Of a stretch of 64,000 bases of DNA, positions 54,370 to 63,962 are shown piece by piece. The notes below the pieces were generated by a model that saw nothing but the letters and a program-made list of their open reading frames with translations, was not told the origin of the DNA and ran no database searches. The translations under genes and the position numbers were made by a program. This DNA comes from Burkholderia sp. GAS332 (GTDB lineage Bacteria > Pseudomonadota > Gammaproteobacteria > Burkholderiales > Burkholderiaceae), in contig FSRV01000001.1 in NCBI GenBank assembly GCA_900142905.1, positions 1,178,001 to 1,242,000 of the forward strand, written 5' to 3'. The first letter of the stretch is position 1; every line of letters starts with the position of its first letter.

Positions 54370-57300
54370 TTACTGCGGGTGCTTACCGGTTTCCACCATT
54401 TGCATCGGCGCGGTTTCGACCGGCGGCAACGCCTTACGCTCGCGACCCACACGAACCGGCTTGGCCGCTTGCGCTGCCGCTTCCTGCGCGGCACGCAGCT
54501 TGTCGGCGTCGGTGTTCACCCAGACGAGACCGGCTTGTTCCAGCACCGGCTTCAGGGCTTCCTCCGACACAACGGCGTGACGCGGGGCTTGCGGCGCAGC
54601 GGCGACGGGCGCCGGCTCGACTGCTACCGGTTCAGCGACAGCTTCAACCGCCGGTGCGACCGCTGCAACGACCGGTTGTGCTTCGAAGATATCGGCTTGC
54701 CGCGGTGCCGGCTGGGCGGCCGGTGCTTCGACCACTGCCGCCGGGGCGGCGGTTTCTACCGGAGCCGGAGCAGCTTGCGCTTCAACGGCCGGAGCCACTG
54801 CTGGCGTTTCGACCCGTGCTTCAACCGGGGTTTCAACGCGAGCGACCGGTTCGACGAACGAAACCGTTTCGCTGGCGGCCTGCACAGCTTGCGCTGCTTC
54901 GGCCGGGGCGGCAGCGGCTTGCGCCACCGGCGCTTCCACTGCTTGCTCGACTGCAACCGGTGCCACCGGCGCTTCTGCGACCGGCGCAAGCGTTTCCGCC
55001 TTCGCAGCTGTCTCGACGGCGACAGCCGACGTTTCAGTTACAGCGTGCAGTTCGCTGATCACAACGGTTTCCGTCGCGACAGCAGCGACAACCACTTCCA
55101 CCGGCTTAACGTCGCTCACTTCGTTGACTTCAGCCTTGTGCTCGACCGGCTGATGCGCGGTGCGCACCGGCGCTTCGTCGGTCACATTTGCGATGTCGCT
55201 TTCGCCTTCCGCGACGTCCGCAGCCAGGTTGCCGTTGACGTCTTCTTCACGCTCACGACGGCCACCACGACGGCCGCGACGGCGACGACGGCGCTCTTCA
55301 CCTTCACGCGCCACTGCTTCCTGATCGATCGGCGCACCGTTTTCGCCCAAGGCGGTCTGGTTTTGCGCGAGTTCTTCCGCTGTTTGCGATTCGTTTTGCG
55401 TCAGTGCCTCGGCCGCTTCCGGCTGCTGCTTGCGGCGTTCGCCACGTTCAGCGCGCTCGCCACGCTCACGGCGTTCGCCGCGTTCCTGGCGCTCGCCACG
55501 TTCGGCGCGCGGAGCGCCGTCGACGGTTTCCGCACGGTCGCTGCCACGCGTGTCGCGGTCACGGTTTTCACGGCCCTCGCGACCTTCACGCGGCTCACGA
55601 GCCTCGCGCGGTTCACGGCCTTCGCGGGCCTCACGCGGCTCGCGGTTGCCACGCGGCTCGCGCGATTCACGTGCTTCACGCGGCTCACGACCTTCGCGCG
55701 CCTCACGGCCTTCACGCGGTTCACGTTCCTCGCGACGCGGCGACGGCTGTTGACCTTGCGCCGGACGGCCGCCAGTCGTGCCTTCAGCACGGCCCGCGGC
55801 ATCCCGGCCACCTGCGCCGCCACGGCGATTGCGGTTGCGATCGCCACCGCGTTCGCCGGTGCGCTCACCGCGCTCCGTGCGTTCGCCGCGTTGCGGACGC
55901 GTCTGCTTTTCCGTCGTTGCCGGTGCAACAGGCTCCGGCGCTGCCGGCTGCATGCCGAACAGGTTCTTCAACCAACCGATAAATCCGCCGCTGGCCGGCG
56001 TAACAGCCACCGGAGCCGGGGTTGCCGCCGGACGAACCGGCGCGCTCGGGGCCGGCTTCTCAGGCGTGATGCCCTTGACCGCCGCTTCCTGCTTCGGCTT
56101 CACTTCTTCAGCGCGCTTGCTGTAACCGGTTTCCGATTCCAGTTCGCGGGCTGCTTCTTCGGCCATCTTCCACGAGGCGCGCGGCTCGTCGAGGCGCGCA
56201 TCGTCGTGACGCAGGCGCTCGAGCTTGTAATGCGGCGTGTCGAGGTGCTTGTTCGGGATCAGAACGACGTTGACCTTGAAACGCGACTCGATCTTGTTGA
56301 TTTCCGCGCGTTTTTCGTTCAACAGGAAGGCGGTCACTTCGACCGGCACCTGGCAATGGATCGCCGCGGTGTTTTCCTTCATCGCTTCTTCCTGAATGAT
56401 CCGCAGCACTTGCAGCGCGGACGATTCGGTATCGCGGATGTGGCCTGTGCCGTTACAGCGCGGGCACGTCACGTGGCTGCCTTCCGACAAAGCCGGGCGC
56501 AGACGTTGACGCGACAGTTCCATCAGGCCGAAGCGCGAGATCTTGCCCATCTGGACGCGCGCACGGTCGTGCTTCAAAGCGTCTTTCAGGCGTTGCTCGA
56601 CTTCACGCTGGCTCTTGGCCGATTCCATGTCGATGAAGTCGATCACGATCAGGCCGCCCAGGTCGCGCAGGCGCAACTGGCGGGCCACTTCGTCGGCGGC
56701 TTCGAGGTTGGTGCGTGCTGCGGTTTCCTCGATGTCGGCGCCCTTGGTGGCGCGCGCCGAGTTCACGTCGATCGCGACCAGGGCTTCCGTGTGGTCGATC
56801 ACGATGGCGCCGCCCGAAGGCAACGGCACCGTGCGCGAGTACGCGGTTTCGATCTGGTGTTCGATCTGAAAGCGCGAGAACAGCGGCACGTCGTCGTGAT
56901 ACCGCTTCACCTTGCTGACATTGTCCGGCATCACAATATCCATGAAGGCGCGGGCCTGGTCATGAATTTCGGTGGTGTCGATCAGGATTTCGCCGATATC
57001 CGGCTGGAAATAGTCACGAATCGCGCGAATCACGAGGCTCGATTCGAGATAGATCAGCATCGGCTGTCCGCTCGAACCGCTTTGCGACGCGGCCTCGATG
57101 GCGCGCCACAGTTGCATCAGGTAGTTCAGGTCCCACTGCAGCTCTTCGGCGCTGCGGCCAATACCGGCCGTGCGCGCGATGATGCTCATGCCTTCCGGCA
57201 ATTGCAGCTGCGCCATGGTTTCGCGCAATTCCTGACGGTCGTCGCCTTCGATCCGGCGCGACACACCGCCGCCGCGCGGGTTGTTCGGCATCAAAACCAG

Positions 57301-57675
57301 ATACCGGCCGGCGAGCGAGATGAAGGTGGTGAGGGCGGCGCCCTTGTTGCCGCGCTCTTCCTTTTCGACCTGAACGATCAGTTCCTGGCCTTCGCGGAGG
57401 GCGTCCTGGATGCGCGCGGAGCGCATATCGACGCCATCACGGAAATACTGGCGGGCGACTTCCTTGAACGGCAAAAAGCCGTGGCGGTCTTCGCCGTAGT
57501 TGACGAAACAGGCTTCGAGCGAAGGCTCGATGCGGGTGATGATGCCCTTGTAAATATTGCCTTTGCGCTGTTCGCGCCCGGCGGTTTCGATGTCGATATC
57601 GATGAGTTTTTGCCCATCGACGATGGCGACGCGCAGTTCTTCCTGCTGCGTCGCGTTGAACAACATTCGTTTCAT
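54370..57675 (-). CDS. rne: Ribonuclease E
   Basis: A 1101-residue endoribonuclease, the main initiator of mRNA decay and a tRNA/rRNA processing enzyme. The N-terminal half (to about 520) has the S1 domain, the 5' sensor, the DNase I-like catalytic part ([21 protein letters not shown]) and the zinc link CPRCNGTGH. The C-terminal half is disordered: an Arg/Glu/Gly repeat block at about 645-715 ([12 protein letters not shown] style), Arg-rich stretches ([15 protein letters not shown]) that would bind RNA, then a long Ala/Val/Pro/Glu-rich tail ending near KHPQ. Divergent from rluC. The leader upstream is long, which would suit autoregulation. Confidence 0.96.
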   Translation of the reverse strand: MKRMLFNATQQEELRVAIVDGQKLIDIDIETAGREQRKGNIYKGIITRIEPSLEACFVNYGEDRHGFLPFKEVARQYFRDGVDMRSARIQDALREGQELIVQVEKEERGNKGAALTTFISLAGRYLVLMPNNPRGGGVSRRIEGDDRQELRETMAQLQLPEGMSIIARTAGIGRSAEELQWDLNYLMQLWRAIEAASQSGSSGQPMLIYLESSLVIRAIRDYFQPDIGEILIDTTEIHDQARAFMDIVMPDNVSKVKRYHDDVPLFSRFQIEHQIETAYSRTVPLPSGGAIVIDHTEALVAIDVNSARATKGADIEETAARTNLEAADEVARQLRLRDLGGLIVIDFIDMESAKSQREVEQRLKDALKHDRARVQMGKISRFGLMELSRQRLRPALSEGSHVTCPRCNGTGHIRDTESSALQVLRIIQEEAMKENTAAIHCQVPVEVTAFLLNEKRAEINKIESRFKVNVVLIPNKHLDTPHYKLERLRHDDARLDEPRASWKMAEEAARELESETGYSKRAEEVKPKQEAAVKGITPEKPAPSAPVRPAATPAPVAVTPASGGFIGWLKNLFGMQPAAPEPVAPATTEKQTRPQRGERTERGERTGERGGDRNRNRRGGAGGRDAAGRAEGTTGGRPAQGQQPSPRREEREPREGREAREGREPREARESREPRGNREPREAREGREPREAREPREGREGRENRDRDTRGSDRAETVDGAPRAERGERQERGERRERGERAERGERRKQQPEAAEALTQNESQTAEELAQNQTALGENGAPIDQEAVAREGEERRRRRRGRRGGRREREEDVNGNLAADVAEGESDIANVTDEAPVRTAHQPVEHKAEVNEVSDVKPVEVVVAAVATETVVISELHAVTETSAVAVETAAKAETLAPVAEAPVAPVAVEQAVEAPVAQAAAAPAEAAQAVQAASETVSFVEPVARVETPVEARVETPAVAPAVEAQAAPAPVETAAPAAVVEAPAAQPAPRQADIFEAQPVVAAVAPAVEAVAEPVAVEPAPVAAAPQAPRHAVVSEEALKPVLEQAGLVWVNTDADKLRAAQEAAAQAAKPVRVGRERKALPPVETAPMQMVETGKHPQ

Positions 57676-58407
57676 TGAACGGCTCCAGGCGGCTTAGCTA
57701 GCCCTCAGCTGCGCGGTTGTCAGTCGCGAGAGCCATGAGGGCAGCGGCATGCCGCGCCTTATTGTGTTTTCACAAGCACGCTGGAGCGGGAAAAATGGCG
57801 GGAGAATTGCCTGAGAGGGCCCGGCCCCATTAAAAAGTGGGCACGGTGCCGCAGGGCACATGCGAACACGGCTTCAAATAACGACCCGACACGCCGCGGG
57901 TTCTGCCAGCAGACCTTCATAAGCCTTGCGTCCACTCGCGCCGGTGCGCCGGGTGGGCGCGTGACCGGAGGGTCGAAGGCTGCGGTCATGCCGCAGCGGG
58001 AAGTTCGCGCAGTCGGCGCGTCTTTTCTCGCTGGGGGTGTCTCGCCTCATTTTGACGTCGCCATGTCTTGTACTTTCTACAAGACGCCTCGGGCGCACGC
58101 CGTATTTTCGCAACTCGCAGCTTCCTACTGCAGGGCGTCAGACCGCCCGATACCGAAGCTGAAAGTTAAATTCTTTTTTACCAAAATTCCGTTACCGTCG
58201 AAGCTGACCTTGACCGAACGCGCCTGTGGGCGCCGTCCCTGCCGGGTACTGACCTCGTGCGTGCAACATGTTGCATCTCATTTTCAGGGTGAGCAACCAG
58301 ACCCCGGCGCAAGTAAAATAACGGTTTATCGCTTGCGCCTGCGCAATCCGCCCGAATTCCGGACACTGCGCCGGCCGCCGCAGACTGCTGGGCAAATTAT
58401 ATTCATA
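57676..58407. promoter_or_regulatory. Divergent rne/rluC leader and promoter region
   Basis: 732 bases without a convincing gene. It contains a small hairpin TTGTG-TTTT-CACAA (57762-57775), the perfect dyad at 58065-58085 and an AT-rich segment at 58160-58195 that could hold the rne promoter. If so, the rne leader exceeds 450 nt, comparable to the long autoregulatory leader known from E. coli. Confidence 0.45.
58065..58085. repeat. Perfect dyad between rne and rluC
   Basis: GTCTTGTA-CTTTC-TACAAGAC: 8-bp arms, 5-bp spacer, neither side followed by a T run. Confidence 0.7.
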
Positions 58408-59433
58408 ATGAAAGAGTTAGGCAAAATATCCCAGAAATCGGTCGCAAGCGACCAGGTCTCGATGATCGAGATCGACGACAGTGCGGCCGGACAGCGCATT
58501 GATAACTTCCTGTTGCGCGTCTGTAAAGGCGTGCCGAAAAGCCATATTTACCGCATCCTGCGTAGCGGGGAAGTGCGTGTCAACAAGGGCCGGATCGATG
58601 CGCAGTACCGCCTCGAGCTGGGCGATCTGGTGCGTGTGCCACCCATTCGCGTCGCTCAACCGAACGAAGCCATCGCCCAGGCGCCGGTGCCGAGCGCCGA
58701 TTTCAAAATTATTTTTGAAGACGAGCACATGCTCGTGATCGACAAACCGGCCGGCGTGGCGGTCCACGGGGGCAGCGGTGTCGCGTTCGGTGTGATCGAA
58801 CAGATGCGCGAAGCGCGGCCGCAGGCGAAATTCCTCGAATTGGTGCATCGGCTGGATCGCGAGACGTCCGGCATCCTGATGCTCGCCAAGAAACGCTCCG
58901 CGCTGGTCAATCTGCACGAGCAGATTCGCGAGAACAAGATGGATAAGCGCTACTATGCGTGCGTCCACGGCGATTGGGTGAGCGACTGGGGCCGCCGCCG
59001 CGCGGTCAAGGAGCCGCTGCATAAGTATTTGACCGCGGACGGCGAACGGCGCGTGCGCGTCCAGGCCGACGGCCTCGCGTCGCACACGGTCTTCAATCTG
59101 ATCGACCGCTGGCCGGAGTACGCGCTGCTCGAGGCGGAACTGAAGACGGGGCGCACGCATCAGATTCGCGTCCATTTGCAGCATCTGGAATTGCCGATCG
59201 TCGGCGATGCCAAATACGGCGACTTCGCGCTGAACAAGGCGCTGGCCCGTTCCAACGCCAAGCCGGGCCTGAAGCGCATGTTCCTGCACGCCTACCGTCT
59301 TAAGCTGACGCACCCGGCGACTGGCGCGCCCGTGCAGTTCGAGGCGCCGTTGCCGGCCGAATGCCGCAGCTTCATTGCGCAGCTCAATGATTTACGAAAT
59401 GGGTCTAACCCGGAGACGACACCGCATGGCTAG
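58408..59433 (+). CDS. rluC: Ribosomal large subunit pseudouridine synthase RluC
   Basis: A 341-residue RluA-family enzyme that makes pseudouridines in 23S rRNA. An N-terminal S4 domain (QRIDNFLLRVCKGVPKSHIYRILRSGEVRVN) precedes the catalytic domain, with the Asp in LVHRLDRETSGILMLAK. ATG 58408 is chosen since conservation begins soon after; the frame upstream to 57961 is not conserved. Its end overlaps the HAD gene by 8 bases. The rne-rluC divergent arrangement is conserved in many proteobacteria. Confidence 0.95.
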   Translation: MKELGKISQKSVASDQVSMIEIDDSAAGQRIDNFLLRVCKGVPKSHIYRILRSGEVRVNKGRIDAQYRLELGDLVRVPPIRVAQPNEAIAQAPVPSADFKIIFEDEHMLVIDKPAGVAVHGGSGVAFGVIEQMREARPQAKFLELVHRLDRETSGILMLAKKRSALVNLHEQIRENKMDKRYYACVHGDWVSDWGRRRAVKEPLHKYLTADGERRVRVQADGLASHTVFNLIDRWPEYALLEAELKTGRTHQIRVHLQHLELPIVGDAKYGDFALNKALARSNAKPGLKRMFLHAYRLKLTHPATGAPVQFEAPLPAECRSFIAQLNDLRNGSNPETTPHG

Positions 59434-60085
59434 AGAGCAATTTGATCTGATCGTCTTCGACTGGGACGGGACGCTGATGGATTCGACCGCGCACATCACG
59501 CGCAGCATCCAGTCCGCATGCCGCGATCTCGGTCTGCCGGTTCCCGCGGATGAGGCCGCCAGCTACGTGATCGGCCTCGGCCTGCGCGACGCGCTGCAAA
59601 TCGCCGCGCCTACGTTGGATCCGGCCGACTACCCACGCCTCGCTGAGCGCTACCGCTTCCACTATTTAGTGAAGGACCAGACCACCGAGCTGTTCGTCGG
59701 CGTGCGCGAGATGCTGCAGGCGTTGCGCGACGAGGGTTATCTGCTGGCAGTGGCAACCGGCAAGAGCCGTGTCGGATTGAACCGGGCGCTCGACCAGTCG
59801 CGCCTGACGAGCCTGTTCGACGGCACCCGCTGTGCGGACGAAACCTTTTCGAAGCCGCATCCGGCTATGCTGCATGAACTGACGCGTGAACTGGGGCAGG
59901 ATCCGGTGCGCACGGTGATGGTCGGCGATACGACGCACGATCTGCAGATGGCGATCAATGCCGGAGTCGCGGGTATCGGTGTCACATACGGCGCGCATCC
60001 TGCCGGTTCGTTGACGGCTTTGTCGCCGAAATTCGTCGCCTCCAGCGTGAGCGCGCTGTCAGAATGGCTGCGAGAGAACGCATGA
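59426..60085 (+). CDS. HAD-superfamily phosphatase (phosphoglycolate phosphatase-like)
   Basis: A 219-residue HAD hydrolase. Motif I DWDGTLMDS with the two catalytic Asp-type positions, motif II AVATGKSRVG, the KPHP Lys and motif IV VGDTTHDLQMA are all visible, with a helical cap (about 20-80) as in Gph/PGP enzymes. It follows rluC with an 8-base overlap and overlaps the Rieske gene start by four bases, so rluC-HAD-Rieske-sppA looks like one operon. Substrate uncertain. Confidence 0.9.
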   Translation: MAREQFDLIVFDWDGTLMDSTAHITRSIQSACRDLGLPVPADEAASYVIGLGLRDALQIAAPTLDPADYPRLAERYRFHYLVKDQTTELFVGVREMLQALRDEGYLLAVATGKSRVGLNRALDQSRLTSLFDGTRCADETFSKPHPAMLHELTRELGQDPVRTVMVGDTTHDLQMAINAGVAGIGVTYGAHPAGSLTALSPKFVASSVSALSEWLRENA

Positions 60086-60486
60086 ACACGGGTATGGCCG
60101 AAGCGGCGGCGGAAGCGGTTCGCATTTGCGCGTCCGAAGAACTGGTCGACGGCGGCGCGGGCGTGCGGCGCGCGGCCACGCTCGGTGGCGGCGACGTCGT
60201 GGTATTTTTTGTTCGCTATGATGGCCATGTGTATGGCTATCTGAATCGCTGCGCGCACGTGCCGATGGAGCTTGATTGGGCTGAAGGGCAGTTCTTCGAG
60301 TCGTCCGGTTTATACTTGATGTGCGCCACACATGGCGCGATTTACGCGCCTGATACGGGCAAATGCGTCGGCGGCCCGTGCCGCGGCGGCCGGTTGCGTC
60401 CCCTCCAGGTCGACGAGCGGGATTCACCTGACGGCCGCGCGGTGTTCTGGCTGCCGGACGGCGAACTCCGCCCGGCCACCTCCTGA
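60082..60486 (+). CDS. Rieske [2Fe-2S] ferredoxin-like protein
   Basis: A 134-residue soluble Rieske protein. The cluster ligands are CAHVPME and CATHGAIY (CxH ... CxxH). It lacks membrane segments and catalytic domains, so it is a small electron carrier or sensor rather than an oxygenase subunit. ATG 60082 overlaps the HAD stop (ATGA); the ATG at 60064 would overlap more and adds only six residues. Partner unknown. Confidence 0.87.
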   Translation: MNTGMAEAAAEAVRICASEELVDGGAGVRRAATLGGGDVVVFFVRYDGHVYGYLNRCAHVPMELDWAEGQFFESSGLYLMCATHGAIYAPDTGKCVGGPCRGGRLRPLQVDERDSPDGRAVFWLPDGELRPATS

Positions 60487-60519
60487 TTTTTCTCCTCTTC
60501 GATTTTTCCACTGCACCGC

Positions 60520-61524
60520 ATGTCCGACAATTTGACTCCCGAACCGAAGGAACCGTCCCTGACAGGCCGCCCGCGCACGCCTGCCGATGAGCCGGGCTGG
60601 GAGCGCGCAGCGCTCGAGCGCATCGCGCTTGCCGCTATCACCGAACAGCGCGCGGCACGCCGCTGGAAGATCTTCTTCCGCTTTGTGTTCCTGATCGTCT
60701 TGCTGCTGGCGGTATGGGGCGCCTTCGATTTCTCCGGCGACAAGGTTTCGACCACTGGGCGGCACACGGCAATGGTGACGCTTGACGGCGAAATCTCTGC
60801 CGATACGAACGCGAATGCGGAAGATATCAACACGGCACTGGAAAGTGCGTTCGACGACGAGGGTACGGCAGGCGTGATTCTGCGCTGTAATAGCCCGGGC
60901 GGCAGCCCGGTGCAGGCGGGCATTATCTACAACGAGATTCGCCGGCTGCGCGCCAAGTATCCGTCGATTCCGTTGTATGTCGTGGTCGGCGACATGTGTG
61001 CCTCGGGCGGCTATTACGCGGCTGCGGCGGCCGACAAGATTTACGTGGACAAGGCGAGCATCGTCGGTTCGATTGGCGTGCTGATGGATAGCTTCGGCTT
61101 CACGGGTTTGATGGACAAGCTGGGGATCCAGCGCCGCCTGCACACCTCGGGTGAGAACAAGGGCTTTTTCGACCCGTTCTCGCCGGAAACTCCGAAGATG
61201 GACGAACATGCGCAGGACATGCTCGATCAGATCCACGCGCAGTTTATCGACGCCGTGCGCGAAGGCCGCGGCAAGCGCCTGCACGAAACGCCGGACATGT
61301 TCTCGGGCCTGTTCTGGACCGGTCAAAAGAGTGTCGAACTGGGGCTTGCAGACGGTTTCGGCGACGCGGATTACGTCGCGCGCGACCTCTTCAAGGCGCC
61401 GGATATCGTCGACTACACGGTTAAGGAAAGCATTACGGACCGCGTGGCGCGCAAGTTCGGTGCGGCGGTCGGCAGTGGCGCCGTTCACGCAATGGCGCTC
61501 GGCGGGAAGATGAGCCTGCGTTGA
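60520..61524 (+). CDS. sppA: S49 family signal peptide peptidase SppA
   Basis: A 334-residue membrane serine protease that degrades cleaved signal peptides. One N-terminal anchor (IFFRFVFLIVLLLAVWGAF, about 51-70). The catalytic Ser is in DMCASGGYYAAAAADKIY, and the Lys region follows in SFGFTGLMDKLGIQRRLHTSGENKG. Single-domain, short form like Bacillus SppA and many beta-proteobacterial proteins. It ends with a strong terminator. Confidence 0.93.
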   Translation: MSDNLTPEPKEPSLTGRPRTPADEPGWERAALERIALAAITEQRAARRWKIFFRFVFLIVLLLAVWGAFDFSGDKVSTTGRHTAMVTLDGEISADTNANAEDINTALESAFDDEGTAGVILRCNSPGGSPVQAGIIYNEIRRLRAKYPSIPLYVVVGDMCASGGYYAAAAADKIYVDKASIVGSIGVLMDSFGFTGLMDKLGIQRRLHTSGENKGFFDPFSPETPKMDEHAQDMLDQIHAQFIDAVREGRGKRLHETPDMFSGLFWTGQKSVELGLADGFGDADYVARDLFKAPDIVDYTVKESITDRVARKFGAAVGSGAVHAMALGGKMSLR

Positions 61525-61532
61525 TTTGATGC

Positions 61533-61578
61533 AAAAAAAGCCCCGTGCGGTCGAAAGTCGATCGCACGGGGCTTTTTT
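61533..61578 (+). terminator. Rho-independent terminator after sppA
   Basis: AAAAAAGCCCCGTGCG / CGCACGGGGCTTTTTT around a 13-nt loop that is itself partly paired (GTCGAAAGTCGAT). Symmetrical, between convergent genes. Confidence 0.93.
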
Positions 61579-61648
61579 GTTTTTTCGCTGCTAGACGGCA
61601 AACAGCACGCCGATCGGCGAGTTGATCCGGTTTAAGACGTGGTTGCGA

Positions 61649-62368
61649 TCAGACCGCGAGAATCAGGAAAATTGCCGGCCGCTTGTGCAGATCGATAGCC
61701 GGTTTCTTCTTCCACTCGGCCACGGTGCGGCTGGCGATGGTTTCCGTTTCCAGCGTCAGATCGACGGCGACGCAAACCAACGTGGACGGCGCGCATGTCG
61801 CGAGCAACGTGTCGAGCAGCGGCTTATTCCGATAGGGCGTTTCGATAAAGATCTGCGTTTGCTTGCCCTTGCGCGATTGCTGCTCCAGGTCGCGCAGGCG
61901 CTTGGCCCGTTCGATGGCGTCCACCGGCAGATAGCCGTGGAACGCAAAACTCTGGCCATTCAGGCCGGACGCCATCAACGCCAGCAGAATCGAACTCGGT
62001 CCGACAAACGGCACGACCTTCACGCCGCGTTCATGCGCGCGGCGCACCAGCAGGGCGCCCGGGTCAGCGACCGCCGGGCAGCCGGCCTCGGATACCAGAC
62101 CCGCGTCAGTGCCGGCCAGCACAGGCGCGAGCAGTTTGTCGATTTCACCGGCCGGCGTGTTGACATTCAGTTCGCGAATCTCGATGTCCTGGATCGGTCT
62201 TTCGGTGCCGACCTTTTTCAGGAAAGCGCGGGTGGTTTTCGCGTTTTCGCCGATGTAATAGTTGAGCGATGCCGCGCGGGCGCGCACCGGCGCGGGCAGG
62301 ACGGCGTCGAGCGCGTCGGCTTCGCCTTCGCCGAGGGTGTTGGGGATCAGATACAAAGTGCCGCTCAT
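61649..62368 (-). CDS. SAM-dependent methyltransferase, tetrapyrrole-methylase fold (RsmI paralogue)
   Basis: A 239-residue protein with the RsmI/YraL fold: LYLIPNTLGEG at the start, LVSEAGCPAVADPGALLVRRAHERGV and FVGPSSILLALMASGLNGQSFAFHGYLP. It lacks the C-terminal part of genuine RsmI and has diverged, so it is the RsmI-like paralogue common beside maf rather than the rRNA 2'-O-methyltransferase itself. Its start overlaps the maf stop by four bases. Confidence 0.83.
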   Translation of the reverse strand: MSGTLYLIPNTLGEGEADALDAVLPAPVRARAASLNYYIGENAKTTRAFLKKVGTERPIQDIEIRELNVNTPAGEIDKLLAPVLAGTDAGLVSEAGCPAVADPGALLVRRAHERGVKVVPFVGPSSILLALMASGLNGQSFAFHGYLPVDAIERAKRLRDLEQQSRKGKQTQIFIETPYRNKPLLDTLLATCAPSTLVCVAVDLTLETETIASRTVAEWKKKPAIDLHKRPAIFLILAV

Positions 62369-62982
62369 AGCGTCCTCAGGAGTGGGTAGCCGGCGGCGAG
62401 CAGCATGCGCGACAGCGCGATCAGCGGCAGGCCGACCAGTGCGGTCGGGTCGTCGGAATGAATCGCCTCGAGCAAGGCGATGCCGAGGCCTTCGGATTTG
62501 GCGCTGCCCGCGACGTCGTACGGTGTTTCGGCGCGCAGATAGGCGTCCAGTTCCGCGTCCGGCAAATCCCGGAACTGCACACGGGTAATGACATCGGCCG
62601 ATTGCGCCGCCCCCGAGCGGCTGTCGAACAGGCACAGTGCGCTATGAAACAGCACTTCCCGGCCGCGCATGGCCTGCAACTGGGCGAGCGCCTTGTCATG
62701 CGTGCCGGGCTTGCCGATCTGTAGGCCGTCATAGGTGGCAACCTGATCGGAGCCGATGACGAGTGCGGCTTCGCCGGCGCCGAGCTTGTCTGTCACGGCC
62801 CGGGCTTTTGCCTCGGCGAGCCGCAGCGCGGTCACTTCGGGCGTTTCGCCGGCGAGCGGCGTCTCGTCGATCGCCGGCACGATGACATCGAACGGAACGC
62901 GCAGGCGCTCGAGCAGCTCGCGACGATAAGGCGAACTCGACGCCAGAATCAGGCGTGGCGGGCGATTGGGGGAGTCTGACAT
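62365..62982 (-). CDS. Maf family nucleoside triphosphate pyrophosphatase (YceF-like)
   Basis: A 205-residue house-cleaning NTP pyrophosphatase. The family start LILASSSPYRRELLERL, the catalytic IGSDQVA and the GKPGTHDKA loop are visible. IDETPLAGETPE and the Gln-Val at SDQVA suit the YceF (m7GTP) subgroup. ATG 62982 is chosen over TTG 62988. Coupled to the methyltransferase gene; divergent from yceD. Confidence 0.93.
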   Translation of the reverse strand: MSDSPNRPPRLILASSSPYRRELLERLRVPFDVIVPAIDETPLAGETPEVTALRLAEAKARAVTDKLGAGEAALVIGSDQVATYDGLQIGKPGTHDKALAQLQAMRGREVLFHSALCLFDSRSGAAQSADVITRVQFRDLPDAELDAYLRAETPYDVAGSAKSEGLGIALLEAIHSDDPTALVGLPLIALSRMLLAAGYPLLRTL

Positions 62983-63053
62983 GGTCAACCAACGGCTAGA
63001 GAGGCGGGCCGTACGGGGTCGCGCGGAGTTCGCGCGTGTACGGGCTTAAGTGT

Positions 63054-63082
63054 TTGACTCGAAAAGACAAAACGGATATGAT
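63054..63082 (+). promoter_or_regulatory. Sigma-70 promoter of the yceD-rpmF operon
   Basis: TTGACT (63054-63059), a 17-bp spacer and TATGAT (63077-63082). The start point would be near 63089, giving a leader of about 128 nt before yceD. Confidence 0.75.
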
Positions 63083-63216
63083 TTCGGGCTTTTCATCGGT
63101 ATGCTATTGCGTAGACGGCCCTGCCGTGTGGGCAATACGCGGCCCGCACGAGTTCCGCGGGCTACTTTGCAAACCGATTTACCCCCGGCGAAATCCTTGC
63201 CGACGCAGGAGCGCAC

Positions 63217-63861
63217 ATGACTCAACATCCTGGCAACCCTGCTGGTCTGTCCGACCCGCACGATATCGATCTGTTCGAATTTGCGCGGAGTGGGCGTCAG
63301 GCCGCGGGTGTCGTGCGCGTCTCGCAACTGCCGCGCATGTTAAACGAAGTCCCGGCAGAAGCGCCAGACCGCGATACCGCGTTCACCTGGCAAGCCGAAG
63401 GGGCGACGCAGCCGGAATTGCAGGACGACGGCACCGAGGGTCCGCAGCCTTATCTGAGGCTCGCGATTCACGGCGCTGCATGGCTCGAATGTCAGCGGTG
63501 CATGACACCGTATTTGCAGTCGTTCAATGTCGATGCAACTTACCGGATCGTCAGCACTGAGGCGGAAGCCGAAGAGTTTCCGCTCGACGAGGATGAAGTC
63601 GAAGTGATCGTGGGCTCGCGCCAGTTCGATCTCATCGACTTGATCGAAGAAGAGTTGCTGCTTTCCTTGCCGCTCGTGCCCAAGCACGAGGTGTGTCCCG
63701 AAGTGCACGAGAGCCTCGTCTCTGGTGTGGCCGGAGCAGAGGGCGAGGGCGAAGAGGCTGCGCCGGACGAAGCTGGCGAGGGCGGTGAGCCCGAGCGGCC
63801 CAATCCGTTTGCGGCGCTCGAAAGTCTCAAGCGCGGTGAGCCGGGCGACAAGAAGCACTGA
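63217..63861 (+). CDS. yceD: Large ribosomal RNA subunit accumulation protein YceD (DUF177)
   Basis: A 214-residue protein needed for 23S rRNA accumulation. The DUF177 core has the CQRCMTP metal-like motif (LECQRCMTPY) and the C-terminal region LPLVPKHEVCPEVHE. An unusually long acidic Glu/Gly/Ala insertion (GAEGEGEEAAPDEAGEGGEP) precedes the terminal NPFAALESLKRG. It lies before rpmF as in most bacteria and is likely co-transcribed with it. Confidence 0.92.
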   Translation: MTQHPGNPAGLSDPHDIDLFEFARSGRQAAGVVRVSQLPRMLNEVPAEAPDRDTAFTWQAEGATQPELQDDGTEGPQPYLRLAIHGAAWLECQRCMTPYLQSFNVDATYRIVSTEAEAEEFPLDEDEVEVIVGSRQFDLIDLIEEELLLSLPLVPKHEVCPEVHESLVSGVAGAEGEGEEAAPDEAGEGGEPERPNPFAALESLKRGEPGDKKH

Positions 63862-63962
63862 ACAGTTGCAGGGTTGCGCGATGCGGGCGCATTGGCCATT
63901 CGGTCAATGGCGGACACCGGGTCGGGCTGTGTTAGAATTCGGAAAATTTTTAGGAGTTAGTC

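Noticed and set aside
54355..57678. A reading frame of 1107 codons on the plus strand antisense to rne
   Set aside because: It mirrors the biased codon composition of rne on the other strand and encodes Arg/Phe-rich sequence with no domain; rne itself is unmistakable.
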